Source: Sinotaia quadrata (taxonomy: Eukaryota > Mollusca > Gastropoda > Architaenioglossa > Viviparidae). From it: a stretch of DNA of 64,000 nucleotides. The position numbers and the translations under genes are program-made. Positions 18,830 through 31,103 of this stretch are shown here, piece by piece. The notes under the pieces were generated by a model. It was not told where the DNA came from. It was given only the letters and a program-made list of their open reading frames with translations, and made no database searches. Every line of letters starts with the position of its first letter. Position 1 is the first letter of the stretch. The stretch spans positions 16,152,001-16,216,000 of the forward strand of contig CM054181.1 in the NCBI GenBank assembly GCA_028829895.1, read 5' to 3'.

Positions 18830-19075
18830 TTATTTCAAACAGTTCGGATCAATTCTTGACACATTCACAGGCATTAACTTCTCACAGCAATGAAAACACG
18901 TCTTACATCGTATGCTGTCAGGTCTTGTACCTGTCCGATGCACAGGGTACAGTTTTGACACCAGTTTGAGGTTCCAGCTGTTGGCTATGACACACGTGTT
19001 GCACAGAGCGATGTCAGGCTTTGTTTCTGTCCATTCAACATGATGAAATTTTAACTCTTGTTTGGTCATCTTCAC
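18830..19075 (-). other. Possible exon: Cys-rich open frame with an internal protein-level duplication
   Basis: A minus-strand open frame of about 81 codons. Two halves resemble each other at protein level: TETKPDIALCNTC and TGTRPDSIRCKTC, each followed by about 15 residues ending in a V-S-(K/R) motif. Similarity that is clearer in protein than in DNA favours a coding history. No family recognised, and splice borders are not clear. An in-frame stop lies about 20 nt upstream of the open frame and a TAA ends it. Confidence 0.35.
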
Positions 19076-19299
19076 GGGAACTATGAGCGTGGTTGATTAC
19101 TTAAAGCACAACAAAGATTGTCCAAATACGTTTTAGAACCACAGACAATACAATTGTATGATGATTTTTCTTTTAATACTTTTAGTGGTAGAGTATCAAT
19201 AATTTACTTAATTTTATTTTGTTGTTTAATTAATATTTATCTCCGTAATGTTTAGTTATTAGACATGTACTATATAGTCTACTATACAGAGACTTGTGC

Positions 19300-19312
19300 T
19301 AGACAGATAGAC

Positions 19313-19343
<31 letters not shown>

Positions 19344-19354
19344 TAGATAGATAA

Positions 19355-19446
<92 letters not shown>
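19300..19446. repeat. GATA/GACA tetranucleotide microsatellite
   Basis: GATA and GACA blocks, then about 25 GATA units. Same family as the TCTA runs elsewhere, read on the other strand. Confidence 0.97.
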
Positions 19447-19700
19447 AATCACTGCTAACTAAATTCAAAGCATCAAATAAAATTTATCCTGTAGGAAGAA
19501 TGTGCTATCCAATCTAAAGTGGAGGAATTGTGTCCAAGTGGAATAAATGGCTGTGGTTAACTGGGCACTTAGATGGGAACGTCTTTACTTTAGACCACGC
19601 CTCTGTACTGGAATACAATACAGTCCTAACATCTGAAAGCTGGGGACCACGCAGGTCTTGTACATCAGACACATTTGACTGAGAAAGTTCAGAGTTCGTC

Positions 19701-19948
19701 TCTAGCTGGAACAGTGAATGTGAATAAGAAATCATGGACTGTCTAGCTGGAACAGTGAATGTGAATAAGAAATCATGGACTGTCTAGCTGGAACAGTGAA
19801 TGTGAATAAGAAATCATGGACTGTCTAGCTGGAACAGTGAATGTGAATAAGAAATCATGGACTTTCTAGCTGGAACAGTGAATGTGAATAAGAAATCATG
19901 GACTGTCTAGCTGGAGCAGTGAATGTGAATAAGACATCATGGACTGTC
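19701..19948. repeat. 41-bp minisatellite, 6 copies
   Basis: Units beginning TCTAGCTGGAACAGTGAATG, almost identical; the last copy has two substitutions. Confidence 0.95.
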
Positions 19949-20335
19949 GGCTCAAATAAAACTCTCAAGAGCAGGAAGCATGTACAGATGGGAAAGGCTT
20001 GGACTAACTTCTCTCTGAGAAGCCGGAGACGTCAGTCGAGCAGAGACCAACCAATCAGTAAATAGGATGGAAATCCAGGAAGTCGCACGAACAGACCTGG
20101 TGAGTATTGTAAATATGCATACGTCACTCTGCCGAAAAGGGAAGAACTAGAAATATTCGTCAACCAAAACTCCTCGTGAAGACTGCAAAGTTCCGAAACC
20201 TTGGATAAGATAGAATAGGAAAAGGCGTAAGAAAAATGTACTCGAAAAAGTTTAACATTTGAAAGGAAAGTGTTGCTTGAATTCAGGCTCAGTGAAGTAA
20301 GTATACCTTGTACAAAGAGATGGGATTTGTCTGTT

Positions 20336-20578
20336 GAGATATGTATTATTCAAATGTATAATTACATGTTTGTCTGTTGCTATATGTATTATTCAAATGT
20401 ACAATTACATGTTTGTCTGTTGTTATATGTATTATTCAAATGTACAATTACATGTTTGTCTGTTGTTATATGTATTATTCAAATGTACAATTACATGTTT
20501 GTCTGTTGTTATATGTATTATTCAAATGTACAATTACATGTTTGTCTGTTGTTATATGTATTATTCAAATATATAAAT
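20336..20578. repeat. 43-bp minisatellite, about 5.5 copies
   Basis: Units containing TATGTATTATTCAAATGTAC. Because 43 is not a multiple of three the three + frames read into one another, giving three overlapping pseudo-ORFs. Confidence 0.95.
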
Positions 20579-21419
20579 AAATGTTTATGAGTTGAGAGAA
20601 AGATGAACAAATACAATTTTATCTTGGGTTTCATTACAGGAACATTGCAAACAGATAAGCTAGGTTTGTTAGAAAGCAGAATATTTTTTAATATAAATAA
20701 AGTGTTTAGGCATAGACTGTATTATTTTGAGCAAGTGCTTTGAGATTTTGAGATTTTATGCGCTTTATAAGATTGAAAGTTTGAAAGTCTGGAAGTTTAA
20801 AAGTTTGGAGTTTCGAATATACAGGCTTAAATAATGAAGATCCGGTCTAAATCTTAACGGCCGAGAAATCGCAAATGAGAATTAAAATTCGCTTACTTTC
20901 AGTGGAAAGAGATAAAATATAAATTAAAGATTGCAATGAAGGGGAGAGAATGATTATAGCTTACGTGACACCCTGCTAGTGGGCCCTGCTATCTAACGAT
21001 GCTACACAAAGACTTGCTACGAATGACACGTCAGCGGGAATTCCTCATTGAAAAGTTTCAGAAAAAGTGATTTATCTCCACTTATGAAACAAACTTAATG
21101 CCTCGTAGACATAATATAAATTCAACAGAAGAATTAGTGTGTGTGTGTGTGTGTGTTTTAGTCTGATGCACACTCCATTAAGAGAAATAAAGAAAAAAGT
21201 AATATTTCCTCCAGTAGTAGAATAAAAGAAAAGCAATGCTCTACACTCCATTACAAGAATAAAAAAAAGTAAAGAGAAAACGCTCCATTAATAGAAAAAA
21301 AAGAAGAAAGTAATGATACATACTGAATCAAGTGCAGTCTTGGTAATATTTAATTACTATGTTGCTAATAATAGTGTAGAGAATATTGAATTACTCTGTG
21401 GCTAATAACAGTATAATGA
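20579..21419. other. Intergenic, nothing recognised
   Basis: Contains short GAAAGT repeats near 20780, a GT run near 21138 and A-rich patches at 21190-21310. No gene seen. Confidence 0.4.
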
Positions 21420-21660
21420 CTATTTCATTACTTTGTCACTGATAAAAGTATAGGTAACATTTAAGTACTCTGTTGCTGACAATATAACATTTAAGTACTC
21501 TGTTGCTGACAATATAACATTTAAGTACTCTGTTGCTGACAATATAACATTTAAGTACTCTGCTGCTGACAATATAACATTTAAGTACTCTGTTGCTGAC
21601 AATATAACATTTAAGTACTCTGTTGCTGACAATATAACGTTTAATTACTCTGTTGCTAAT
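21420..21660. repeat. 30-bp minisatellite, about 7 copies
   Basis: Units beginning ACATTTAAGTACTCTGTTGC, in the middle of a looser family of TGTTGCTAATAATAGT-type repeats at 21320-21700. Confidence 0.95.
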
Positions 21661-21954
21661 AATAGTGTATGGAATATTTGGTTTCTATGTAGCTAATAGT
21701 AATGAGTATTTATCAGTTCAACAGTCATTAGCCAGGGAGAAGAGGTTCGATCAAAAAAAAATGTCCATGGCTGGGCCCGAACCCATTGAAAAATGTGCAT
21801 CGAACTACGTACAAACAACAGTATCAACAAAATGGGGCTTATACGTCCGATATATTAGATTTACAATGTTGCAACCTCATCCAGTTTATAAGATCGACAA
21901 ATTTATAAATGCGTGTAATGCTTTACACGTTCAATACTATAAGTAAGTACAGAT

Positions 21955-22235
21955 AATTATTAAATCTTCAATGCTGTGAGTAACGTACATATTATTAGAT
22001 CTGCAATGCTGGGAGTGACATACAGATTAATAATTAAATCTACAATGCTGAAAGTAAAGTACATATTATTAGATCTACAATGCTGTGAATAACGTACATA
22101 TTATTAGATCTGCAATGCTGGGAGTGACATACAGATTAATAATTAAATCTACAATGCTGAAAGTAAAGTACATATTATTAGATCTACAATGCTGTGAATA
22201 ACGTACATATTATTAGATCTACAATACTGTAAGTA
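21955..22235. repeat. Higher-order repeat, roughly 108 bp built from ~33-bp subunits
   Basis: Subunits with TTAGATCTACAATGCTG differ in a fixed order, and the whole block of three subunits is repeated about 2.5 times. Confidence 0.85.
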
Positions 22236-22618
22236 CGTTCAATATTTTATGTATACAATACAAGCATGTCCATAACGCAGAATGTACAATTGCGTAATTG
22301 TACGTCCAATATATTAGATCTACAATTCTTGCAATACGTTCAAATTATTAAATCTAGAATACTGTTAATAAGTACTATAAATTAGATTCACAATATTCAC
22401 AATAAGTTCAATAAATTATATTACAATTTTATATATGGGTACAATAAATTAAATTTACAATTCTATAAAAAGTACAATAAATTAGATAGCCTATCGATAT
22501 CATCATACAGAATAAATTGTTTCCTGAAAAATTCTAAGTGCATTATGAAACGATACCCTTCTTCACGGTGCACAGGGCTGACATATTTTTTAAACCACTT
22601 TTTGAAATTTCAGTTTGT

Positions 22619-23047
22619 CAACGAACATTAATGACTGGGCATAGGGATATGTGCCAACATTAATGACTGGGCCTAGGGATATGTGCCAACATTAATGACT
22701 GGGCCTAGGGATATGTGCCAACATTAATGACTGGGCCTAGGGATATGTGCCAACATTAATGACTGGGCCTAGGGATATGTGCCAACATTAATGACTGGGC
22801 CTAGGGATATGTGCCAAAATTAATGACTGGGCCTAGGGATATGTGCCAAAATTAATGACTGGGCCTAGGGATATGTGCCAACATTAATGACTGGGCCTAG
22901 GGATATGTGCCAACATTAATGACTGGGCCTAGGGATATGTGCCAACATTAATGACTGGGCCTAGGGATATGTGCCAACATTAATGACTGGGCCTAGGGAT
23001 ATGTGCCAACATTAATGACTGGGCATAGGGATATGTGCCAACATTAA
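22619..23047. repeat. 32-bp minisatellite, about 13 copies
   Basis: Nearly perfect units beginning CAACATTAATGACTGGGCCT. The first and last copies share the variant GGGCAT instead of GGGCCT, and two middle copies have AAAATT for ACATT. Confidence 0.97.
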
Positions 23048-23716
23048 ATAAAGATATATATCGCGCAAAAATAAATAAATATTTAATTACTTATTTTGCG
23101 CTACAATTAAGTGCTTTCAAATATACTGGAAACTGAAATGTGCGGATACCCAAGGGGTATTGATGAATTGTATAAAATCTTCTGTTTTGTATGTCCTACA
23201 TTCTATAAACATGTTTTACGTTCGTAAGTTTTCGTAGCGAATACGTTCTATAAGCAAGTTTTACGTCGTACGCTTTCGTAGTGAATACGTTCTATAAGCA
23301 TGATTTACGTTCGTAGCGAATACATCTAAAAAAATCACAAATCAAAACCAAAGACTTAAATTAATTAATCGTTTCTTCAAAGGCCCAAATGACTAATAAG
23401 TGCATAATTTCCCGATTTATACTCTTAACTTTCTTATCAGTTAGTGAATGTACCTTTAAGACTGTGCATATGTGTGTGAGCCACCATTAAGTGAATGTAC
23501 AGATATTACGATCCGTTTTGCATATCATTTCACTTCAAACACATAGATACTGGAAAACGACTGTTGGGTGAAGTCCCAGATGTGATGCAAAAACATCATG
23601 TAACGATTCTCAACACAGAGGTTGGGGGCTGGGGGTGACATGTTTTTTGTGTGTCCATTACATTTTAGTTTATAAGCCCACGATCCATTGCTTTACAGAT
23701 AGAATTTGCTCGAGCT

Positions 23717-23758
<42 letters not shown>

Positions 23759-26039
23759 CATGTGCATGTGTGTGCACGTGTGCGTGAGTGTGTAATAAAT
23801 GAAGACAGGAATTTATACTGTATGTAGAGTTACATATACACAGAACGTTGTCGTCATTTCGGATAGACCCGTATTGTGTAATACAGGAAAACGGGTACCT
23901 GACGGTTAAATCTTACTAAGATACCACTGAAGTGAGCAGACAGGTAAGCATTTTGCACTGATCGAAATAAATAATTTTCAGTCTATCGCGTTTGTTTCGT
24001 TTGGTTTTGTTTTCGCTGGAAAATCTCTTTGAATTCGAATAACGTAACGTAAGGTAACGTATGGCACGATGTGTTTTCCCATAAAGCTATAATTTGGTTT
24101 GTCAGAAAGAAAAATAATTAAAACTAACACATCTCATCTTAGTACATGAAGCAATGAAAAATGAAAATCCGTTCTTAAATGAGAGGAAACCAGAGAAAAT
24201 TTTTCCTGCTAATATTAATCAAGTTTGACAAGAGATGTTTTCTCGCAATATAGTGCTAGGGAACCAAACATCCTAGCAGCTGAGGGTGTAATATTTGCTA
24301 GCTGTATAAGTTTCAAAATAAACAAAATTACATACTTGGATCAAAAATAAACTTCCGAGTGATTTCTTTTTACACTGGCCTGTTCATATGTCCCATTTAT
24401 ATGTTTTATTCATCAGTATATTTGCCTCTTAGAAATAATTTCCTCATTATATTGCACCTTTATTTCTGGGAAGAAGCGTCGAGGGGATTGAAAGTAATGA
24501 GACGAAACAACTTTAAGAAAAATTGTGATAAATTTTCATGCAGTCAAAATGTGAGTTTGGATAATCTGTTAGTTTATTTTCATGAAGATTACTATTAATA
24601 TCTTGACTATTTTATAATTTTGAATTTGTCTCTCAAATAGTGGAGTATGATATCTAACAGACATCTATAGTCATTCTTTCTGTTACTAATCTTAAGCTAT
24701 GCATGTTTGATGTGTATATACATTTTTGAATGCACGTTATATGTATGTATGTAAATTAAGTACTAGGTATGTATGTGTGTGAATATGGGTTATGTATATA
24801 CATGAATGTATTTTCGTGTATATGTAACAGTGACTGTAAATGAGTTCTCAATAATAAACAGAATATAGTGATAATAATCGATCCATCTGCATAAGTTTCA
24901 AATATAATATATTTAATCTCAATAATTTTATAAATGTATCAAAACAGTTTATGACTCGTGGCTTTACTTTTAAAATAAGGAGTGTCCTGAACATTCATCA
25001 TGGCGTGGAGTACGTCAGCATTTCGTAGTTACAATCAACATGTCATGGTCCAAGCATTTCATATAGCTGTGGGGTTGTTAACTCGATGTATGAAATAACA
25101 TGTATACGTCTTTGTAGACTTTCTTGAATTATTCGGATGGAAGCGAGTCTTGATTGACCGGATGAATAGTCTCTATTTAAAGAAAATTCCCAAACAGGTT
25201 TATGTCTAACTACAGACGTGGTGTGGGATCGACTTGGTTGTAAGTAGAGAACAGTAAATTTGGATGTTTTGCTTAACAGTTTGACAGTTTACTTAAGTAA
25301 AATTAATAACAGTAAATATTGTAAATGGTGGTTCGCATTTTAGAACCGTTATCTTGGTAAACCGTGTGAAAATATTATAACTCCCCACAGGTCTACATAC
25401 TATGGTCTGTCCAATTGACGCATCACGAGGGCATACAACAAATTCATTTTATAATAAGCGAAGGGGTGGATTACTGAGAAATTTGCATCTCAATATCGCA
25501 GTAATAATCAAAATAGTTTTTGCAATCGGACTTTAAATACATTTTTATTTATTATGCATTTTAATATATTCGAAGCATATATATATATATATATATATCT
25601 TGTTATTTTTACATACATTCTTGTTTCGCTTTCTGAAAAATCTCAATCTGAATTCTAGCATCATGCAATTGAATCCACTAACTATGTCATAAAAGTTCGA
25701 GTTTCCAATGGATACGACCCACTTGCTCGTTTGAATTTCGAACAAAATAAGTTTGACCCCCTCCCACCAAAGACCACCTTTGACTCTGAAATAATCACAG
25801 TGAAGTTAAAATAGTAGTAATAGTAGTAGTAGCAATAGTAGTAGTAGTAGAAGCAGTTTGACGCCAACACCTCACTAGTTATTGGTTACAATTAATATTA
25901 TTATTTAATCGCCCATAACTAAAGTTAATTATGTATTACTGAATGTATGACTGTTATAGATCAATCAGATTTATAACAGGTGTATCAAGTGAAGTGTGTA
26001 TGAGGGCTAACAATTTTCTTGGAGACATGTAAGTTGAGT

Positions 26040-26041
<2 letters not shown>
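23048..26041. other. Intergenic, no gene recognised
   Basis: Contains a ~60-bp repeat with CGTTCTATAAGCA around 23200-23325, a GT/GC microsatellite at about 23722-23790, an (AT)n at about 25578-25600 and a (TAG)n-like tract at about 25810-25855. Open frames here are short and AT-rich. Confidence 0.4.

Positions 26042-26109
<68 letters not shown>
26042..26109. repeat. (GA)n microsatellite
   Basis: About 33 uninterrupted GA units. Confidence 0.97.
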
Positions 26110-26111
<2 letters not shown>

Positions 26112-27542
26112 CAGAAAACTATTTAGACTAAATTAAAGAATCACACTTGAATATTCTAGGTTGTGCTTTCTTGTTCTTGGGGTTCTTAATGCTGCTTCCT
26201 CATCTTGAGTGATTCCTTATGATTGACGTATGAGTAATCTCTGTCAAGTTGATATCTACCAATGAAACTCCAAATGGTGGTAAGAACAGAGATGCTGACA
26301 CATCATTGCTTCTAATGCCAGCTGAGTTCTGCATATATGAGTTGGAAACGAACCCTGGTACCCTATCGACTTTTATTAACACTCCGTGTGACGTAATGCA
26401 CATGTTTTTCTACGATGCAGCATCCGGAACAGGTCATGTGCTCAGTCATTCCTAACTTACTCTTATCCAGCTCTATGAAAAGAACTCTAAACCTTAAATA
26501 GAGATTGTTCCCTCGATGTAGCCATTGTCAATATAGACTGTATACTAGATAGACTTGAACATTTATTCAATAATATATATATATATATGACTGTTTCAAA
26601 TATTCTCTGAATTTATTTATGATGTTTATTTTTTATAATAAATTTTTATTTCTTTGTTAAATCCTTCTTATGCATATTAATTGATACATGTCTGAAGTAG
26701 TCAGTGGGTGGATGGGGGGGGGGGGATGACGAGTCAGTGATTGGATGAATGCTAGTAAGTTAATGAAATACATTATTCCTTAAGTAAGAAGTTCCACCTG
26801 CGAACAGATAATTATGTGTTCATAATACGTTTATTTACAATGGGATGTGAAATTCATATGGGGAAAACAGATCCTAAATTAAGATTTATCCACTGATAGT
26901 GATTATGCATTATTAAATGATAAGATATCCATAATAATAATTATCATAACAGAGGAAGGACGTATTATAGAGCCACAGATTGCATCAGCAATTTTCTAGC
27001 ATATTCTCAACTTGAGTTGTTTACTTCCATCTCTGACACACACAAAATGCCATCATAAGGAGTGCCCAAGTATGGTAACTTTAACAATTTATATAACAAC
27101 TAAGTCTAGAAATAGGGATAGGCAAAAATTTACTCCACCACAAGTAGTAATAGTAGTAGTAGTAATCATACATGTGTTTGTGTGTTGTGTGTGAGAAAGT
27201 GAGGGATTGTAACTGTGATTATATGAATGACTGTGATTAAGCATGATTGTGGATGTTTGATTGTGAGTAATCTTGTGAATAATTTTGTGTGAAAGTGTGT
27301 TAGAGTGTGTGTAATTATGTGAGAATGTGTTTGATTGTATGTGTGATTAAATGTGTGCAGTGGTATGTGAATGTGATCAAGTGTATGATGCATCAATTTG
27401 TATGATGTTATATGTCACGATGTGCGAATGTGCATGATGATATGTACAATTATTTGTAACAATGTGTAAAAATGTGTGTATGTGTGTTAATTGTGGTTAA
27501 TTGTTAGTGCGGTAGGCAGAATCATGCACATTTTTTTGGCAG
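26110..27542. other. Intergenic flank upstream of gene B
   Basis: A TGTG/TGATT-rich low-complexity zone runs at 27150-27500. It ends with an acceptor-like TTTTTTTGGCAG at 27531-27542, just before the long open frame of gene B. Nothing else recognised. Confidence 0.4.
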
Positions 27543-29605
27543 AGTGGAATTTTCAAAGAAATCACGTCCCTTCAAAATTATTTGTATAAAACGAAAGGAA
27601 TTAAGGCTAAACAGTTTAAGGACACATTTCTGCAAAAGATGCTTCAATCTTCATGTGGTTCTTTAACACTTCCAGGACTAAAGTACAAGGGGAGTTATGC
27701 CGACATGGGGCCTAAGCGATTATATCCATTCATCTACATTTCAATAGTCATATTATTAGGAATGCACCTGGCCGAAAATTGGGGCAGAATATCAGTCTGG
27801 CAGCAAAAGACAACCGAAGACAAGAATTTGCTTCTGCGGAGAAACTCCATGGAAGCGAAAATCAAAGATAGTTTACCTTGTTCAGCACCGATTACTAAAT
27901 GGCAAATCAGGACACCTCAGTCACTGACGTTAAGACAAAGCACGGTGACGGGTGACGGAAAGTTTACGTCCCATGTCATCTCTCTGATTTACGACGTGAG
28001 AAACAAAATCGAGATTGGCATCCATTTTTTATGGGAATGGTCGAATACAGCCAGACGAGGAACGCCTTCATCTTCCTTTTCTCACAATCTGCATTTCTTT
28101 TTTGATCGAGGTCCTGGAAACAGTTCGCAGCACGTGACTTCTTCACGCTATGAACGTGAGACTGTAGCTAACGAGTGTTCTGACGCGATGCATCAAGACG
28201 TTGCCGAAACTAAACTGCTCGACACAACCGCTTCAGAAGCAGATGATAAAGTGGCTGGACAACAATTCAGTCAGAAACCTCTTCTCAAACATCAACAGAT
28301 ATATGCAGGAGCCTCATTAACAGGGTCTTTGCACAGGACCTCTTTAACCGAGTTAACGAGGAATGGCTGGAAGAATAATAAACCTACGGGTCTTCCCAAA
28401 CTCAGCCTGAGTGCAGAAGAACCACCTCCACAGTTGTACGCTGACAATGAGTGGATTGCACCCGATGTAACACAAGGAAGATCGTTGGAAAAAACTGTGT
28501 TGACCTGGGACGCGAACACACGTAGAACCAGGACACGTAATACGTATTCAGTCAGCGAGTCTTTACTAGGGAAATTGATAGGTCACTTCTGTTCCAATCT
28601 GACCTTTTTGCACACGGCTTTTGGATCCGATTTAATTCGTATGCCAACGATCTTAAGCGAAAGAAATGAGGCAAACATTTCGTCAGTGTCTCTCTTATTT
28701 TCGGTAATCATGTTACTAGGGAACAGGAATAAAGGAAAGCTTAAGAAAATCTGTGACGGTTTGTCAAGCATCACCACTTTCAAGGAACGTCTCTGTGATG
28801 CTGTGAAATCTCTGCAGCAGCAATGCAGCAAAGAGTGTGGAGGGAATGAACAGACGCGTGCCGGTAAATCCATATTTTACCAAGCAAGTGGTGTCTTTTC
28901 TCAAACCACTCCTCTGTTGATACACAACCGTTTTGCGGAAATGTCCGCTTTAAACAACAAGAGTACATGGAGATGTACGGACTTTGCATCAATGCCCACT
29001 TTTACACCTTGTGAGAAAGACGAATTAAGACTGGCGTCCTATTTCAGCTTTGACTTTTTTACTGTTCCACGACAGAAGGCATGTGTTTTCCCAGCTACAG
29101 GTCTCCTACCAGATATATGTAATTCACAGAAAGACATATTTTCTCAAGAAGGATTTCGTCTGGCTTCTCTGAACCACCTCCCAGTCACCTGCAACGTATC
29201 GCGAATTCGTTTAGCACAAGCTGGTTTCTATTACGACACGAACAAAGTTGCAAGGGATGCAAGCAGCGTGGACGAGGTCGTCTGCTATAGCTGTGGACTG
29301 CGCTGTGCCAAGTGGGAAGAGGGAGATAATCCTGTAAGTGTGCACAGAGAGTTATCCCCCGATTGTCCTCACCTGAAATGCCAGCAGCCCGATATGAATC
29401 CCTTGCCTGCTTCGTTTGCGTGCCAAGAGTCTTCAGCTACCACTGTGTCTATATACCAGGAAAGAACATGCGAATCAACTGGTCCATCTGCATTGCTGAG
29501 GGCTTCTTCGCGTGATCCTGCCAGAGTAGATCTCCAAGCGTTCCATCTTGGCAACGCAACCTCTATCTTTTCTGGCAATGCTTCGTCAGAATCTGACCTC
29601 GACAG
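27543..29605 (+). CDS. Gene B exon 1: long N-terminal extension plus BIR1
   Basis: Open from 27516 to the donor GACAG|GTTAGT at 29606, over 2 kb without a stop, so unlikely by chance in this AT-rich region. The frame has no ATG before 27639; the better start is 27705. BIR1 lies at the 3' end (RLAQAGFYYD, CYSCG). The left limit is uncertain: acceptor at 27541-27542, a promoter-proximal start, or the internal acceptor at 29075 for a short isoform. Confidence 0.72.
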
Positions 29606-31034
29606 GTTAGTTCATCAACCATAATTATTATACTACGATGAGCAACATATATAAACCGTTTTTCGGTTGTCTAGAAATTAGTGTTTGCATTGAGCGACAC
29701 CTAACAGCTTTATGTCTCTTATCAAGGGGAGTTAATATGGATATGTGGTGCAATACATCTGTGAAAAAAAACTTTATTATAATAGTGTAAATCATTTACT
29801 ATGAGAACCGTATATTTCACTATGCAATAGTCACTATTAAATTCTGTACGAAACTATAGAATACTACAGCATATAGAGAGTGTGTTTAACATCTACTATG
29901 AGAATCGTATATTTCACTATGCAATAGTCACTATTAAATAATATATGAAACTATAGAATACTACAGCATATACAGAGTGTGTTTAACAGAAGCGATACGC
30001 ATCGATGTTTGTTTTGCATAAGCTTAGAGACAGACTGTGCTGCCACCTTACCTAGTGAACACTTGACAACTCCCACTGGCCAATCAGCACCCTCGTCTCT
30101 CCAAGGGGCTGATATTGCGTCACGACTTTCTCAACACTCCCGACATGCAGATATATTTCGGAAAGACGCAAGCAGGACGTCTGCGTCGGTTTCTGACGAC
30201 AGGCCATCGGTATCGCTGGGATACGCTGCATACCCGCATTTTGCTACCAGTCAGAGTCGTTTGGCCACGTTCCAAAGATGGCCACTGGCACATGTTTTCC
30301 CGCCCCAGTCAATGGTTTCATACGGCTTCTATTATGCAGGTATTTGTTTACCATTGACCGGAGCTATTTTCTATTTTCTATAAGCTAATTATTAAAATTA
30401 AATTAAAATTAATACGTCTCTTCTGTTAAAACCAAGTCCCGGAACTCCAAATATAATCAATTCCATGAACTTGCTCGTGGTGTAACACATTTCATGAGAA
30501 ATAAATAAATAAATGCACATATGGATTTTCACACGATGCATTATATTGACAAGTTGTGATTGTCGTCTGTAGGCTATGCCGATTGTCTCCGATGTTTTTA
30601 CTGTGGAGTCGGACTCAAAAACTGGGATCTCCACCAAGATGCGCTTACAGAGCACATCAGATGGCGCCCCCAATGCGGTTTTCTCCTCGCCACCAAGGGG
30701 AAGCAATTTGTCCTCAGCACCTTGGCTCGCATTCAGGTCGGGAAATACATTTTCTCTTGATTTGTCCTGTGTTTTTATCATATGAATACTGGAATAATTC
30801 ATTTTCTGTATATAGGCACTGTGTGTCTTTTTTCTTACTCGGCTCTATGTATTTTTTTCTGTATATAATGTGAAGTGAATATTAGTACATTCAGTTCTTT
30901 TGTGAATTGCAGGAAAGTTCTCGAAACCAAACAAACCAAAATAACATATTTGGTGAGTTGTGGAGAGGAAAACTTTGAAGGCGATAAAGAGAGGAAAAGA
31001 GGAGAGGTTGAAAAAAACATAAAAGTACAAGAGG

Positions 31035-31103
<69 letters not shown>

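Noticed and set aside
20270..20590. Cys-rich 106-codon frame
   Set aside because: The 43-bp minisatellite read in successive frames; the Cys pattern is repeat periodicity.
24359..24598. 79-codon + frame that looks membrane-like
   Set aside because: AT-rich composition gives Phe/Tyr/Leu-rich peptides; no splice sites, no neighbours and no family.
27166..27396. 76-codon His/Thr-rich minus frame
   Set aside because: It lies in a TGTG-rich low-complexity tract upstream of gene B, with no splice or family support.
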